Positions 1-8,148 of a stretch of 53,831 bases of DNA are shown in pieces (positions within the stretch are counted from its first letter, which is position 1; each line of letters opens with the position of its first letter). Below the pieces are notes generated by a model, which saw nothing but the letters and a program-made list of their open reading frames with translations, was not told the origin of the DNA and made no database searches. The position numbers and the translations under genes are program-made. The stretch lies in contig JAGRGQ010000023.1 of assembly GCA_020445405.1 (NCBI GenBank), forward strand, positions 1-53,831, given 5' to 3'. The stretch is from Gammaproteobacteria bacterium (lineage in GTDB: Bacteria; Pseudomonadota; Gammaproteobacteria; Chromatiales; Chromatiaceae).

Positions 1-2
1 GG

Positions 3-815
3 GACAATTTTTTTCATTCTTTTATGCATCCAGGCAATATTTTCGTGGAGCCCGGCGGGCGTTATATCGCGGTTGATTTCGGTATCGTCGGTTCGCTGAC
101 TCAAGCAGATCAGCGCTATCTCGCGGAGAACCTGCTGGCCTTTTTCAACCGCGACTACTACCGCGTGGCGGAACTGCATGTGGAATCCGGCTGGGTACCG
201 CGGAATACCCGTGTTGACGAGTTCGAATCGGCCATCAGATCGGTATGCGAACCCATCTTCAACAAACCGCTCAGCAAGATCTCTTTTGGGCACTTTCTGG
301 TCCATCTGTTCCAGACGGCGCGCCGCTTCCACATGGAGATACAACCCCAGCTCGTACTGTTGCAAAAGACGCTGCTGTACATTGAGGGACTCGGTCGCCA
401 GCTCTACCCGGAACTCGACCTCTGGACCACGGCCAAACCTTTTCTTGAACGCTGGATGGCGGAGCAGGTCGGGCCCAAGGCATTCTCCCGCAAACTGCGC
501 AAGAATCTTCCGAAGATGGCGGAGCACGCTGCGGATATGCCACTGCTGCTGCACAAGGTGCTTGATGATGCCGCCGAGCACCGGCTCGAACTGAACTGGA
601 AGTCGGAGGAGTTGGGACTGCTTCGCAAAGAGCTCAGGGAGGGCACCCGCAACACCATTGCTGCGGTGAGCGGCGGCTCCATGCTGATATCCGGTGCCTT
701 GCTGCTCACCCTAGGTCCGAGCATTCTATTACCGGCCACTATCGTTACCGGTGCCGGTATCGGACTCGGTTCGGCCGGTGGTCTGTTGTTGATTCACACC
801 TGGCTGCGCAGTTAG
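3..815 (+). CDS. ubiB: Ubiquinone biosynthesis kinase-like protein UbiB, 3' part
   Basis: C-terminal part of an ABC1/UbiB-family atypical kinase, which acts at the inner membrane in ubiquinone biosynthesis. The frame is open from base 3 and reads [12 protein letters not shown] before the first in-window ATG at base 24, so the gene begins outside the window. Visible kinase features are the HPGN catalytic-loop motif and VDFG, the counterpart of the metal-binding DFG. The last ~45 residues form two hydrophobic Gly/Ala-rich segments, as in UbiB, which is anchored by C-terminal helices. It ends convergently with yajL, overlapping it by four bases. ubiE and ubiJ, its usual upstream partners, would lie off the window. 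Confidence 0.92.
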   Translation, partial: DNFFHSFMHPGNIFVEPGGRYIAVDFGIVGSLTQADQRYLAENLLAFFNRDYYRVAELHVESGWVPRNTRVDEFESAIRSVCEPIFNKPLSKISFGHFLVHLFQTARRFHMEIQPQLVLLQKTLLYIEGLGRQLYPELDLWTTAKPFLERWMAEQVGPKAFSRKLRKNLPKMAEHAADMPLLLHKVLDDAAEHRLELNWKSEELGLLRKELREGTRNTIAAVSGGSMLISGALLLTLGPSILLPATIVTGAGIGLGSAGGLLLIHTWLRS

Positions 816-1360
816 CGCACCAACGCATTCTCCACTTCCAACCGCTTGGCGCTGCCCACCAGCAGTTCGATCAATTCCAGTGCAAAATCCATGGCTGTTC
901 CCGGCCCTCTGGAAGTGATGACGTTGCCGTCCCTGACCACCGCGCCGGCGTCGATGTCAATCCCCGCCTGTCCCGTTTTCTCCAACACACCGGGATAACC
1001 GGTCGCCTTACGCCCCTTCAGAAGACCCGCGCTGGCCAATACCTTCGGCGCAGCACAAATGGCGGCGGTATACTTTCCGTTCCGGTTCATGGTCTGCAGC
1101 ATCGTGCAAATTCTGGGATCCTGATTGAGATGGTCGGCACCCGGCAGACCGCCAGGCAGGACAATCATATCGAAGGACTGCGACATCACCTCATCCAACG
1201 TTGCGTCCGGAATCAAAACCACCCCTCGGCTGGCCTTGACCGGTTGTGCGTCGAGCCCGGCGACCACCACCTCCACGCCGGCCCGGCGCAGCAGATCGAT
1301 CACTGTTACGGCTTCGAGCTCTTCGCAACCTTGAGCAAGGGGAACGAGGGTTCTGGCCAT
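812..1360 (-). CDS. yajL: DJ-1/PfpI family protein, YajL-like
   Basis: A 182-residue DJ-1 superfamily protein. Family members act as oxidative-stress chaperones, and deglycase activity has been proposed for them. The nucleophile-elbow cysteine is seen in AAICAAP (near residue 101), and the conserved acidic residue in GCEELEA (near residue 14); a further family-type motif, [12 protein letters not shown], is near the C-terminus. Length matches E. coli YajL. The start lies inside the 3' end of yibQ, an overlap of about 55 bases, so the two may be cotranscribed with ctpA-yibQ. The 3' end overlaps the convergent ubiB by four bases. Confidence 0.88.
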   Translation of the reverse strand: MARTLVPLAQGCEELEAVTVIDLLRRAGVEVVVAGLDAQPVKASRGVVLIPDATLDEVMSQSFDMIVLPGGLPGADHLNQDPRICTMLQTMNRNGKYTAAICAAPKVLASAGLLKGRKATGYPGVLEKTGQAGIDIDAGAVVRDGNVITSRGPGTAMDFALELIELLVGSAKRLEVENALVR

Positions 1361-2115
1361 GAGTTTCTCCTCTGTTGCAGTTCAATCATCGCCGAAGCAC
1401 TGATCAACTGTATATTTTGGCTTTTCAGACGGGTAAAAACCCGTCGCAAAACCTCCACCGTCTGTGGATACGGGTGACCGATACCGACCGCGTACCCCTG
1501 TAGTCTTGCGCGTTGGAGCAGCACACTGAACTGCTTCTCGATGGCATCGACCGCAGGATCGTTATCCAGAAAAACGTCACGCCGGGTATTGGGTACGCCG
1601 TATTCCGTGGCGACCTGTTGGGCCACCGTTTCGCGCGTCGTGCGGCTGTCAATAAAGTAGAGCCCGGACCGCGCCGCGGTCAGCGCCTGCATGATCCAGC
1701 CCATGGCCCCGGGATGACGCGTCAGCAGACTTCCCATATGGTTGTTCAGCCCGGACACATGGGGTATCGCGTTCAGATTGTCCAACAATGTCCGCTTGAA
1801 CTGGACTTCCGTCATGTGCAGGGTCAGCGCCCCGGGTCCCAGCGCGTTACCTTCATGCGCATCCATCGGCAGGTGCAGCATCACCTCCTTACCCAGACCA
1901 TGTGCTTTTTCTGCCAGCGCTGCAGCGTAAGGGGTGTGCGGCAGAAAAGCGTAGGTTACCGCACCGCGCAGCTCAAGCGCCGCCAGACCTTGCGCCTGAT
2001 GATTGCCCATGTCATCGATGATGATGGTTATTGCCGGGGGTTCATCTGCCTGTAGTGCACCCACAGGCAGAAGCAGCGCGCTGAGGAGAACGCCTCTCAC
2101 TAAGTAAACACCCAC
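1306..2115 (-). CDS. yibQ: Divergent polysaccharide deacetylase, YibQ family
   Basis: A 269-residue exported protein of the divergent polysaccharide deacetylase family (DUF610), found beside envC/ctpA in gammaproteobacteria. An N-terminal signal peptide precedes ITIIIDDMG, the NodB-like strand with paired aspartates. HLPMDA and NNHMGS carry further metal-site-like residues, and FIDSRTT is present. The function of YibQ is poorly defined; a role in envelope polysaccharide metabolism is inference. The start is GTG overlapping the ctpA stop (TAGTG), which implies translational coupling. The C-terminus overlaps yajL. Confidence 0.85.
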   Translation of the reverse strand: MGVYLVRGVLLSALLLPVGALQADEPPAITIIIDDMGNHQAQGLAALELRGAVTYAFLPHTPYAAALAEKAHGLGKEVMLHLPMDAHEGNALGPGALTLHMTEVQFKRTLLDNLNAIPHVSGLNNHMGSLLTRHPGAMGWIMQALTAARSGLYFIDSRTTRETVAQQVATEYGVPNTRRDVFLDNDPAVDAIEKQFSVLLQRARLQGYAVGIGHPYPQTVEVLRRVFTRLKSQNIQLISASAMIELQQRRNSWPEPSFPLLKVAKSSKP

Positions 2116-3419
2116 TATCCTTTTTTATCCAGTATATAAAGTGCTTTCAATAAATTTAACGCCTCACTGAGCTGGTAGTCGGTCTCCGCCAGCGATATCT
2201 CTGCGTCTTTGCGTTCTGCCGCTTTATCTTTCCCGTTATCCTTCGAATTGCTGTTCTCCAGATGCCCTCCGAGATCCGCCTCCTTTATCTGCTCGAGGTC
2301 CGGTTTATTCACTGAGGTAACCTTGATATCGGAGAGCACGATATCAGGAGTGATCCCCTCAGCCTGAATCGACCGCCCGGAAGGCGTAAAGTAACGGGCG
2401 GTGGTCAATTTAACCGCTGCATGGCTGTTCACCGGAACAATGGTCTGGACCGACCCTTTCCCGAAAGTCCGGGCCCCCATGATGACTGCCCGCTTGTGAT
2501 CCTGAAGCGCGCCGGCAACAATCTCCGAAGCCGAAGCCGACCCCCCGTTCACCAGTACCACGATAGGACTCCCCTCCAGAACATCGTCGGGCGCAGCGGT
2601 AAAATCAAGTCGGGATTCGGCATCGCGGCCCTGCGTGTAAACGATAATGCCTTTGGTCAGGAACGCATCACTGACAGCCACGGCTCCATTCAGGATTCCG
2701 CCGGGATTGTTACGTAAATCAAGTACCAATCCGCGCAGCTTTCCGCCCGCCTGGCTCTTGAGTTCACTGATATGCTGCAACATGTCCTGGGTGCTGCGCG
2801 ACTGGAAGTGAGATATCCGCAGGTAACCAAATCCCGCTTCCAGCATGCGGCTCTTTATACTGGCAACCCTGATGACATCCCTGACGACGGTAATAGTCAG
2901 AGGTTTTTTCTCCCCCTCGCGAACGATCGTCAGGGTAATCGAAGTACCCCTTTTACCACGCATCAGTTTGACCGCCTCGTCCAGACTGACTCCCTTGATC
3001 GGGCGGTCGTCCAGCTTAACGATCAGGTCACCCGCCTGTACGCCGGCACGTTGCGCAGGTGTGTCGTCGATGGGCGCAATCACCTTGACAAAACCATCCT
3101 CCAGACCCACTTCTATCCCCAGTCCGCCGAACTCGCCTGTGGTACCAACCTGCAGGCTTTTATACTCCTCCGCGTTGAGATACGCCGAGTGCGGGTCGAG
3201 TCCTGAAAGCATGCCCCGGATAGCGTGTTCGAGTAGTTCGCGATCTTCGACAGGCTCCACGTAATCCTGTTTGATCCGACCGAATATCTCGGCAAAGGCT
3301 CTTAAATCCTGCATCGGCAACGTCGCTTTTTCTGCGGCAACGCCAAATCCCGGTTCGAGGGCGCCCCCGAACGCGAATGCCAGTCCTAAACCAATAATCA
3401 ACTTCGTGCGCTGCTTCAT
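2115..3419 (-). CDS. ctpA: Carboxy-terminal processing protease CtpA (S41)
   Basis: A 434-residue periplasmic serine protease of the S41 family that trims or degrades envelope proteins and, in relatives, regulates murein hydrolases. There is an N-terminal signal peptide, a PDZ domain near residues 90-175 (GLGIEV, GDLIVKLDD), and the tail-specific protease core. The catalytic serine is in GGSASASEI and the lysine in FGKGSVQT, the Ser/Lys dyad of the family. The C-terminal tail is charged (Lys/Asp/Glu rich). The gene sits between envC and yibQ, the conserved cell-wall cluster, and overlaps yibQ by one base. Confidence 0.95.
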   Translation of the reverse strand: MKQRTKLIIGLGLAFAFGGALEPGFGVAAEKATLPMQDLRAFAEIFGRIKQDYVEPVEDRELLEHAIRGMLSGLDPHSAYLNAEEYKSLQVGTTGEFGGLGIEVGLEDGFVKVIAPIDDTPAQRAGVQAGDLIVKLDDRPIKGVSLDEAVKLMRGKRGTSITLTIVREGEKKPLTITVVRDVIRVASIKSRMLEAGFGYLRISHFQSRSTQDMLQHISELKSQAGGKLRGLVLDLRNNPGGILNGAVAVSDAFLTKGIIVYTQGRDAESRLDFTAAPDDVLEGSPIVVLVNGGSASASEIVAGALQDHKRAVIMGARTFGKGSVQTIVPVNSHAAVKLTTARYFTPSGRSIQAEGITPDIVLSDIKVTSVNKPDLEQIKEADLGGHLENSNSKDNGKDKAAERKDAEISLAETDYQLSEALNLLKALYILDKKG

Positions 3420-3485
3420 ACTCTACCCAATGCCTGCGAAAATGCTTCCCAAAACGCTGATCCGGCCTCGTTTAGCCGGGCACCT

Positions 3486-4757
3486 CTACGCCGCCCCGGC
3501 GCTTTCAGCCGGAACGCTCAAACTGTATGACATGATTTTTATCCCACTGTTCAAAACGGGAGAAAACGAGATCCTGTTGCCGCTCTCTATTCTTTGGCAC
3601 CACTTTTTGGGATTGACGGGGTCACCGTTAATCCGAATGCCAAAATAGACCCCCGAATCCGAGCGCCCCCCGCTGTTCCCCACCAGAGCCACCCGTTCAC
3701 CGGCTTCGACCCACTCGCCTGTCTCCCGGAACAGGCTCTGGTTGTACCCGTAAAGGCTCATGTACCCACCGCCGTGATCAATGATCAAGAGCAGACCGAA
3801 ACCTCTCAACCAATCAGCAAATGCGACCCGGCCCCGGTGAATGGCATAAACTTCACGTCCCTCAGGTGCCGAGATGATCATGCCGTCCCACTTCAAATTA
3901 CCTACCTTGGCGCTGCCAAAGCTGGCCTGGATTCGCCCTTTTACCGGCCACCTCAATTTTCCTTTCAGAGAACTGATGGGCTGTGCCTCTGTCTGCTCCA
4001 AAGGCACCGAAATCTGCTGTTGGCGCAACTGCTTCAGCAGAGACTGAAGCTGTTCCTGGTCTTTGCTGAGGGCTGCAAGGCGTTCGCCTTTGTCGCGTAT
4101 CTCCTGACTCAGGGAAGCGACCACCTCCTGCCGCTGTTGTCTGTTTGCCTCCTGTCGCGCCCGCTCAGCCAGCTCCGTGGATTGCAGGTCCAGCAGTTGT
4201 GAACGCTCAGTACCGATCTCCGCTCTGATGCGCTGCAAACCATCCATCTTCTGCCGTATGCGCCCCATCTGCTCGAGCCTGGCCCTGTTGAAGTAATCGT
4301 AATACACCAGAATACGACTGACTATGGCGGGATCCTGCTGATTCAACAAGATTTTCAATCGTTGCTGGCGGCCCATCGCGTAAGCCGCCAGAAGCTGCTG
4401 TTTCAGCGCCTGGCGCTCAACACCCAACGCCTCCTGTTGAACGCCGTAGCGCCGCTCAAGATCATCCAGTCTCTGTTGCTGCCGCTGCAGCTGCTCACCA
4501 ATCTGGTGCAAATTTTTAGCGCTTTGGCCGATCTGCTTCTCGCTCTCCTCCAGTTCCGCCAACAACCGGCTCCGAACCGCTCCGCTCTCATTCAGATCGG
4601 CGCGCAGTGTCTGGATAAGTCCCTCGATATGCTGTAACTGGCTCTCGCTGTGTTTGATCGTTTTTTCCGTCGAGCCGGCGATGCAGCCCTGAGACAGAAA
4701 TAACAGGAACAGACCGGCAGATAGAGATGCGAATTGCCTGCCCACTGCTGTCGTCAA
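3486..4757 (-). CDS. envC: Murein hydrolase activator EnvC
   Basis: A 423-residue periplasmic protein that activates amidases at the division septum. A signal peptide is followed by a long coiled coil (about residues 30-250, rich in Gln/Leu/Arg heptads) and a LytM/M23 domain near residues 265-385. The M23 domain is degenerate: the HxH zinc motif is replaced by YFGIR and the first ligand region reads LKWDGM, as in E. coli EnvC, which activates rather than cuts. About 30 extra residues follow the domain. The start is TTG at 4757, with GTG at 4745 as the alternative. It is the first gene of the envC-ctpA-yibQ group; gpmI, often upstream, is not here. Confidence 0.9.
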   Translation of the reverse strand: MTTAVGRQFASLSAGLFLLFLSQGCIAGSTEKTIKHSESQLQHIEGLIQTLRADLNESGAVRSRLLAELEESEKQIGQSAKNLHQIGEQLQRQQQRLDDLERRYGVQQEALGVERQALKQQLLAAYAMGRQQRLKILLNQQDPAIVSRILVYYDYFNRARLEQMGRIRQKMDGLQRIRAEIGTERSQLLDLQSTELAERARQEANRQQRQEVVASLSQEIRDKGERLAALSKDQEQLQSLLKQLRQQQISVPLEQTEAQPISSLKGKLRWPVKGRIQASFGSAKVGNLKWDGMIISAPEGREVYAIHRGRVAFADWLRGFGLLLIIDHGGGYMSLYGYNQSLFRETGEWVEAGERVALVGNSGGRSDSGVYFGIRINGDPVNPKKWCQRIESGNRISFSPVLNSGIKIMSYSLSVPAESAGAA

Positions 4758-5101
4758 AGCTCAGCCTGGGATTTGCGGGAGCGGTATATCCGACTTTTTC
4801 CGGTCATTTCAGTGCAGATCTGCAAATTAGATTTTTTACCGCCATTTTTTGTCCTGTCTCAAGCCCCAATAGGTTTTAATGGTTAAGCTAACTCATTGAA
4901 ATAATATTAAATATAGCGATCATTAGATCACTTTTTCAGGATTAAGAGAAGGCCGGCAAACGACTTAAATTAATTTTCGCTAACATTAAAAAAAAAGAAA
5001 TATATTCAATTCCTTATATAATGATTGAAAAAGTGTTGAAATTTACGTAAAAGATCAGAGTTTATTATTCTATTAGTCTACTTTTAACCAAGGCATCTGG
5101 T
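4758..5101. promoter_or_regulatory. AT-rich divergent spacer between envC and the ArsR-family gene
   Basis: A 344-base gene-free stretch, much richer in A/T than the flanks, between divergently transcribed genes. TATAAT at 5017-5022 is a good -10 element for the regulator gene, but I see no convincing -35. Two short perfect palindromes, AATATATT (4999-5006) and TTATATAA (5014-5021), flank or overlap it and could be operator half-sites for autoregulation. No RNA gene or credible small ORF is visible. The promoter role is inferred from position and the -10 match. Confidence 0.45.
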
Positions 5102-5473
5102 ATGGAATACAAATTCGGTAGCACCAAAAAGTCGCCGCTGGGCTCAGGCTCGGATTTCGGTCCCGAAATCGACGAAATATTTGCCGATGACGAAGATATC
5201 GAACGCGCCTCCAGATCGCTCAAAGCGATATCTCACCCATTGCGCCTGAAAATATTGTGTACGCTGGGCGGTCAGGAGGTGAGTGTTCAGGATATTGTAG
5301 AACAGGTGGGGACGTCGCAGAGTAATATCTCACAGCATCTGGCGATACTCAGGGACAAAGGCATTCTCGCTTCCCGTAAAGACGCAAACCGGGTTTTTTA
5401 TCGGGTAAGCGATTCACGTACACTGCAACTGGTCAGTATGATGCGTGAGGTGTTCTGTACCCATTCGCATTAG
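5102..5473 (+). CDS. ArsR-family regulator, SqrR/BigR-like candidate persulfide sensor
   Basis: A 123-residue winged-helix repressor-like protein. About 35 variable acidic residues precede the ArsR core (near residues 36-118), with the recognition helix in TSQSNISQHL and the wing around KDANRVFYRV. It lacks the ELCVCDL metal-binding box of ArsR/SmtB. Its only cysteines are Cys53 (LKILC) and Cys119 (REVFC), 66 residues apart. This equals the spacing of the two sensing cysteines in SqrR (41/107) and BigR (42/108), which form a polysulfide bridge with persulfides. A persulfide-responsive role is therefore inferred. It is followed by its own terminator and then a rhodanese gene. Confidence 0.85.
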   Translation: MEYKFGSTKKSPLGSGSDFGPEIDEIFADDEDIERASRSLKAISHPLRLKILCTLGGQEVSVQDIVEQVGTSQSNISQHLAILRDKGILASRKDANRVFYRVSDSRTLQLVSMMREVFCTHSH

Positions 5474-5500
5474 ACAATCGATGCCGAAATCGAAGTAACG

Positions 5501-5530
5501 GGAAACGGGAATCAACGATTCCCGTTTTCC
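5501..5530 (+). terminator. Rho-independent terminator after the ArsR-family gene
   Basis: AAACGGGAATC (5503-5513), a short AAC loop, then GATTCCCGTTTT (5517-5528) gives an 11-bp stem ending in a short T-run. It lies 30 bases after the regulator stop and separates it from yibN. Confidence 0.75.
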
Positions 5531-5595
5531 ATTATCAGCTTGACCCCGCTCTGGGTTAGAATGCGCCTCCACATATCAATCTGACCGAACTTTTC

Positions 5596-6018
5596 ATGGA
5601 ACAACTCGTAGAATTTGCATCCAACCATCTCTACCTTTTCGCTGCACTGGGCGTGGTTTCCGTTCTGCTCATCCATAATCTGGTCAGCGGGATGGACAAG
5701 TCTTCGATTCACCCCTTTCAGGCAACCACCAAGATCAATCAGGAAGATGCCGTTATCGTGGATATCCGGCCGATGGCCGATTTTTCCACCGGGCATATCA
5801 TCAACTCGATCAATATCCCGGTTAACGGATTAAAGAACCAGATCAACCGATTGGAGAAATACAGGAACAAGCCGATAATCGTTACATGCCGATCCGGAGC
5901 CCAGTCGAGCAGTGCCTGCAAACAGCTGCACAAAGCGGGGTTCGAAAAGGTTTTTAATCTGAAAGGTGGAATTTTGGCGTGGCAGGATGCCAATCTGCCC
6001 ATCAGCCGTAAGAAATAG
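5596..6018 (+). CDS. yibN: Membrane-anchored rhodanese-like protein YibN
   Basis: A 140-residue protein with one N-terminal transmembrane helix (about residues 10-28) and a single rhodanese domain facing the cytoplasm or periplasm. The active-site loop CRSGAQS holds the catalytic cysteine, and VVDIRP-type sequence (VIVDIRPMADF) opens the domain. It probably carries or transfers sulfane sulfur. yibN directly upstream of secB and gpsA is the conserved gammaproteobacterial order, with 42 bases between yibN and secB, so the three are likely one operon. Confidence 0.9.
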   Translation: MEQLVEFASNHLYLFAALGVVSVLLIHNLVSGMDKSSIHPFQATTKINQEDAVIVDIRPMADFSTGHIINSINIPVNGLKNQINRLEKYRNKPIIVTCRSGAQSSSACKQLHKAGFEKVFNLKGGILAWQDANLPISRKK

Positions 6019-6060
6019 TCATATCCAAACAGACTTTGTACAGTTAAGGGATTCAACACC

Positions 6061-6540
6061 ATGAGTGACCAGAATCAGCCCGAGCAGAACCCACGGGAAT
6101 TTGCGATACAGCGAATTTACGTCAAGGATGTCTCCTTCGAAACGCCCAACTCCCCCGCGATTTTCACTGAAGAGTGGAAGCCGGAGTCGAATCTCAACAT
6201 CAACAGTAACGTAACCAAGCTGACGGACGACACTTATGAGGTGGTATTGACCATCACCGTCACCACGAATGTCGGTGAAAAAACCGCGTTCCTGGTAGAA
6301 ATTCATCAGGCCGGAATCTTTGGAGTGAGAGGATTTACGGATGCGGAAATGGGACACGTGATGGGAGCCTATTGTCCCAATATACTGTTTCCGTATGCGC
6401 GCGAAGTGGTTACCGATCTGGTCAGTAAGGGTAGTTTTCCCCAGTTGCTGCTCAACCCTGTCAATTTCGACGCAGTTTATGCCCAACATATGCAGGAGCA
6501 GCAGAAAAAAGCCAGTGAGAATGCCGGCAACACCCACTAG
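6061..6540 (+). CDS. secB: Protein-export chaperone SecB
   Basis: A 159-residue cytosolic chaperone that holds preproteins unfolded for the SecA/SecYEG export route. It is of full family length, with the typical IYVKDVSFE and NVGEKTAFLVE strands and the conserved CPNILFPYAREVV helix; the C-terminal tail is Gln/Lys rich. It lies in the usual yibN-secB-gpsA order and starts with ATG at 6061. Confidence 0.97.
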   Translation: MSDQNQPEQNPREFAIQRIYVKDVSFETPNSPAIFTEEWKPESNLNINSNVTKLTDDTYEVVLTITVTTNVGEKTAFLVEIHQAGIFGVRGFTDAEMGHVMGAYCPNILFPYAREVVTDLVSKGSFPQLLLNPVNFDAVYAQHMQEQQKKASENAGNTH

Positions 6541-6554
6541 GTTGAACACCAACA

Positions 6555-6589
6555 GGTGTCGCAGCCAAAAAGATTGTGTCTGCGACACC
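6555..6589 (+). repeat. 10-bp perfect inverted repeat between secB and gpsA
   Basis: GGTGTCGCAG at 6555-6564 pairs perfectly with CTGCGACACC at 6580-6589 across a 15-base loop. No T-run follows, so it is not a standard terminator. It lies 14 bases after secB and 14 before the preferred gpsA start, so it could influence 3' stability of secB mRNA or gpsA translation. Confidence 0.55.
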
Positions 6590-6603
6590 CATCACAGCTG
6601 GCA

Positions 6604-7614
6604 ATGACTGCAAATTCCCGGGTATCTATAGCGGTGCTCGGTGCCGGATCATGGGGCACCGCCCTTGCTATTCTGCTCAGCCGCAATGGTGCCGAGGTAA
6701 AACTTTGGAGCCATCTGCGGGCGCACGCGGATGAACTGCTAAGAGATGGGGAAAACCGGGCCTTTCTTCGCGGGCATGCATTTCCACCGCGACTTGAGTC
6801 GACCGCCGATCTGGGGTACGCCCTGGAGGATGTCGACGAGACACTGGTCGCTGTTCCCAGCCATGCCTTTTCCGATGTCCTGGAGCAAACCGGTACCATA
6901 CTCAAATCCGGCTCGACCCTGAGTTGGGCCACCAAGGGCCTGCTGCCGGGAACCGGCGAACTGCTGCACGAACTTGTGGACAGAATTCCGAATATTGCTT
7001 CGTCCGCGGTTATCTCCGGTCCCAGCTTCGCCACTGAGGTGGCTCGCGGGCTACCGACTGCCTTGACCGTCGCCTCCCGTTCCAGTGATCATTCAACCCG
7101 GCTCGCGGGATATCTGCACTCGGACAGTTTCCGAGCTTACACCAGTAATGACGTAATCGGACTGGAAGTTGGCGGCGCTGCGAAAAACGTCATGGCCATA
7201 GCTGCAGGTATCGCTGATGGACTGGGTTTCGGTGCCAATACCCGCGCCGCGCTGATAACCAGGGGCCTCGCCGAGATCACTCGGCTGGGGCTTGCTTTGG
7301 GCGGCGCACCTGAGACATTTATGGGACTGGGTGGACTCGGCGACCTGGTTCTTACCTGCACCGACGACCAATCGCGCAATCGGCGTATGGGACTGGCTTT
7401 GGCGCGTGGGCTCTCTATCGAGCACGCGAGGCAGGAGATCGGTCAGGAGGTTGAGGGGGTTCCGACTACTCGGGAAATTCGACGGAAAGCGCAATTACTC
7501 GGAGTCAATATGCCGATTACCGAGCAGACCTATCGAGTTTTGTATCAGGGGATCTCACCGAAAGAGGGCGTCCAGGCATTACTCGGACGCAGCCGGAAAC
7601 AGGAAGCCGGATAA
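6604..7614 (+). CDS. gpsA: Glycerol-3-phosphate dehydrogenase [NAD(P)+]
   Basis: A 336-residue enzyme that reduces dihydroxyacetone phosphate to sn-glycerol 3-phosphate for phospholipid synthesis. The Rossmann motif LGAGSWGTALA is close to the N-terminus, KNVMAIAAG contains the catalytic lysine, and the GLGGLGDLVLTC and NTRAALITRG motifs are present. The open frame extends to a GTG at 6556, but family members begin a few residues before the nucleotide-binding strand, so ATG at 6604 is chosen. It probably belongs to the yibN-secB operon. Confidence 0.95.
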   Translation: MTANSRVSIAVLGAGSWGTALAILLSRNGAEVKLWSHLRAHADELLRDGENRAFLRGHAFPPRLESTADLGYALEDVDETLVAVPSHAFSDVLEQTGTILKSGSTLSWATKGLLPGTGELLHELVDRIPNIASSAVISGPSFATEVARGLPTALTVASRSSDHSTRLAGYLHSDSFRAYTSNDVIGLEVGGAAKNVMAIAAGIADGLGFGANTRAALITRGLAEITRLGLALGGAPETFMGLGGLGDLVLTCTDDQSRNRRMGLALARGLSIEHARQEIGQEVEGVPTTREIRRKAQLLGVNMPITEQTYRVLYQGISPKEGVQALLGRSRKQEAG

Positions 7615-7621
7615 CAGAAGT

Positions 7622-8077
7622 TCAGGCGAATCCCAGTTGGCGCCAGGCTTCGTACAAAACGATCGCAACGGCATTGGAGAGGTTGAGGCTGCGGTTTCCC
7701 GGCCGCATCGGAATGCGGATCGAGTGCTCAGGCACAGTTTCCGCCAGCAACGCCTGGGGCAGGCCCCGGCTTTCAGGGCCAAACAGAAGAACGTCATCCG
7801 GGCGGTACCGCGGGCTGGTATAATCGGTAACGCCACGTGTGGAACAGGCGAAAATCCGCCGGCTACGATGCGCATCGCGGAACTGGCGCAATGTTTCGTG
7901 CTGGCGCAGTTTGGCGAGATCGTGATAATCGAGCCCGGCCCGTCGTAACTGTCTGTCCTCCAGCGTAAATCCCAGGGGGTGGATCAAATGAAGCGTACTG
8001 CCTGTATTTGCGCACAAACGTATGATGTTCCCGGTATTTGGCGGAATCTCCGGTTCGTATAATGCAACGTGGAACAT
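7622..8077 (-). CDS. trmL: tRNA (cytidine(34)-2'-O)-methyltransferase TrmL
   Basis: A 151-residue SPOUT-family methyltransferase that modifies the wobble position of leucine tRNAs. N-terminal MFHVALYEPEIPPNTGNI, central LLFGPESRGLP and C-terminal RSLNLSNAVAIVLYEAWR form the trefoil-knot SAM site. The open frame runs upstream to 8362 through unrelated sequence that overlaps the divergent pyrD, so the ATG at 8077, which gives the family's usual N-terminus, is taken. It is convergent with gpsA, seven bases apart. Confidence 0.95.
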   Translation of the reverse strand: MFHVALYEPEIPPNTGNIIRLCANTGSTLHLIHPLGFTLEDRQLRRAGLDYHDLAKLRQHETLRQFRDAHRSRRIFACSTRGVTDYTSPRYRPDDVLLFGPESRGLPQALLAETVPEHSIRIPMRPGNRSLNLSNAVAIVLYEAWRQLGFA

Positions 8078-8148
8078 ACAGGTTCTGACTCCGGTAACCG
8101 CGCTATCTGCTAACCGATGGTATATAAACTGCGTTTCGGAAAACAAAA

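Noticed and set aside
5540..5562. TTGACC and TAGAAT as a yibN promoter
   Set aside because: Spacing is only 11 bases, too short for a sigma-70 promoter.
6556..6603. N-terminal extension of GpsA from GTG 6556
   Set aside because: Extension lacks family similarity, overlaps a hairpin and would place the Rossmann strand too far from the N-terminus.
7834..7850. GCCACGTGTGGAAC in trmL as a parS site
   Set aside because: The palindrome is broken by extra bases and the left arm is absent.
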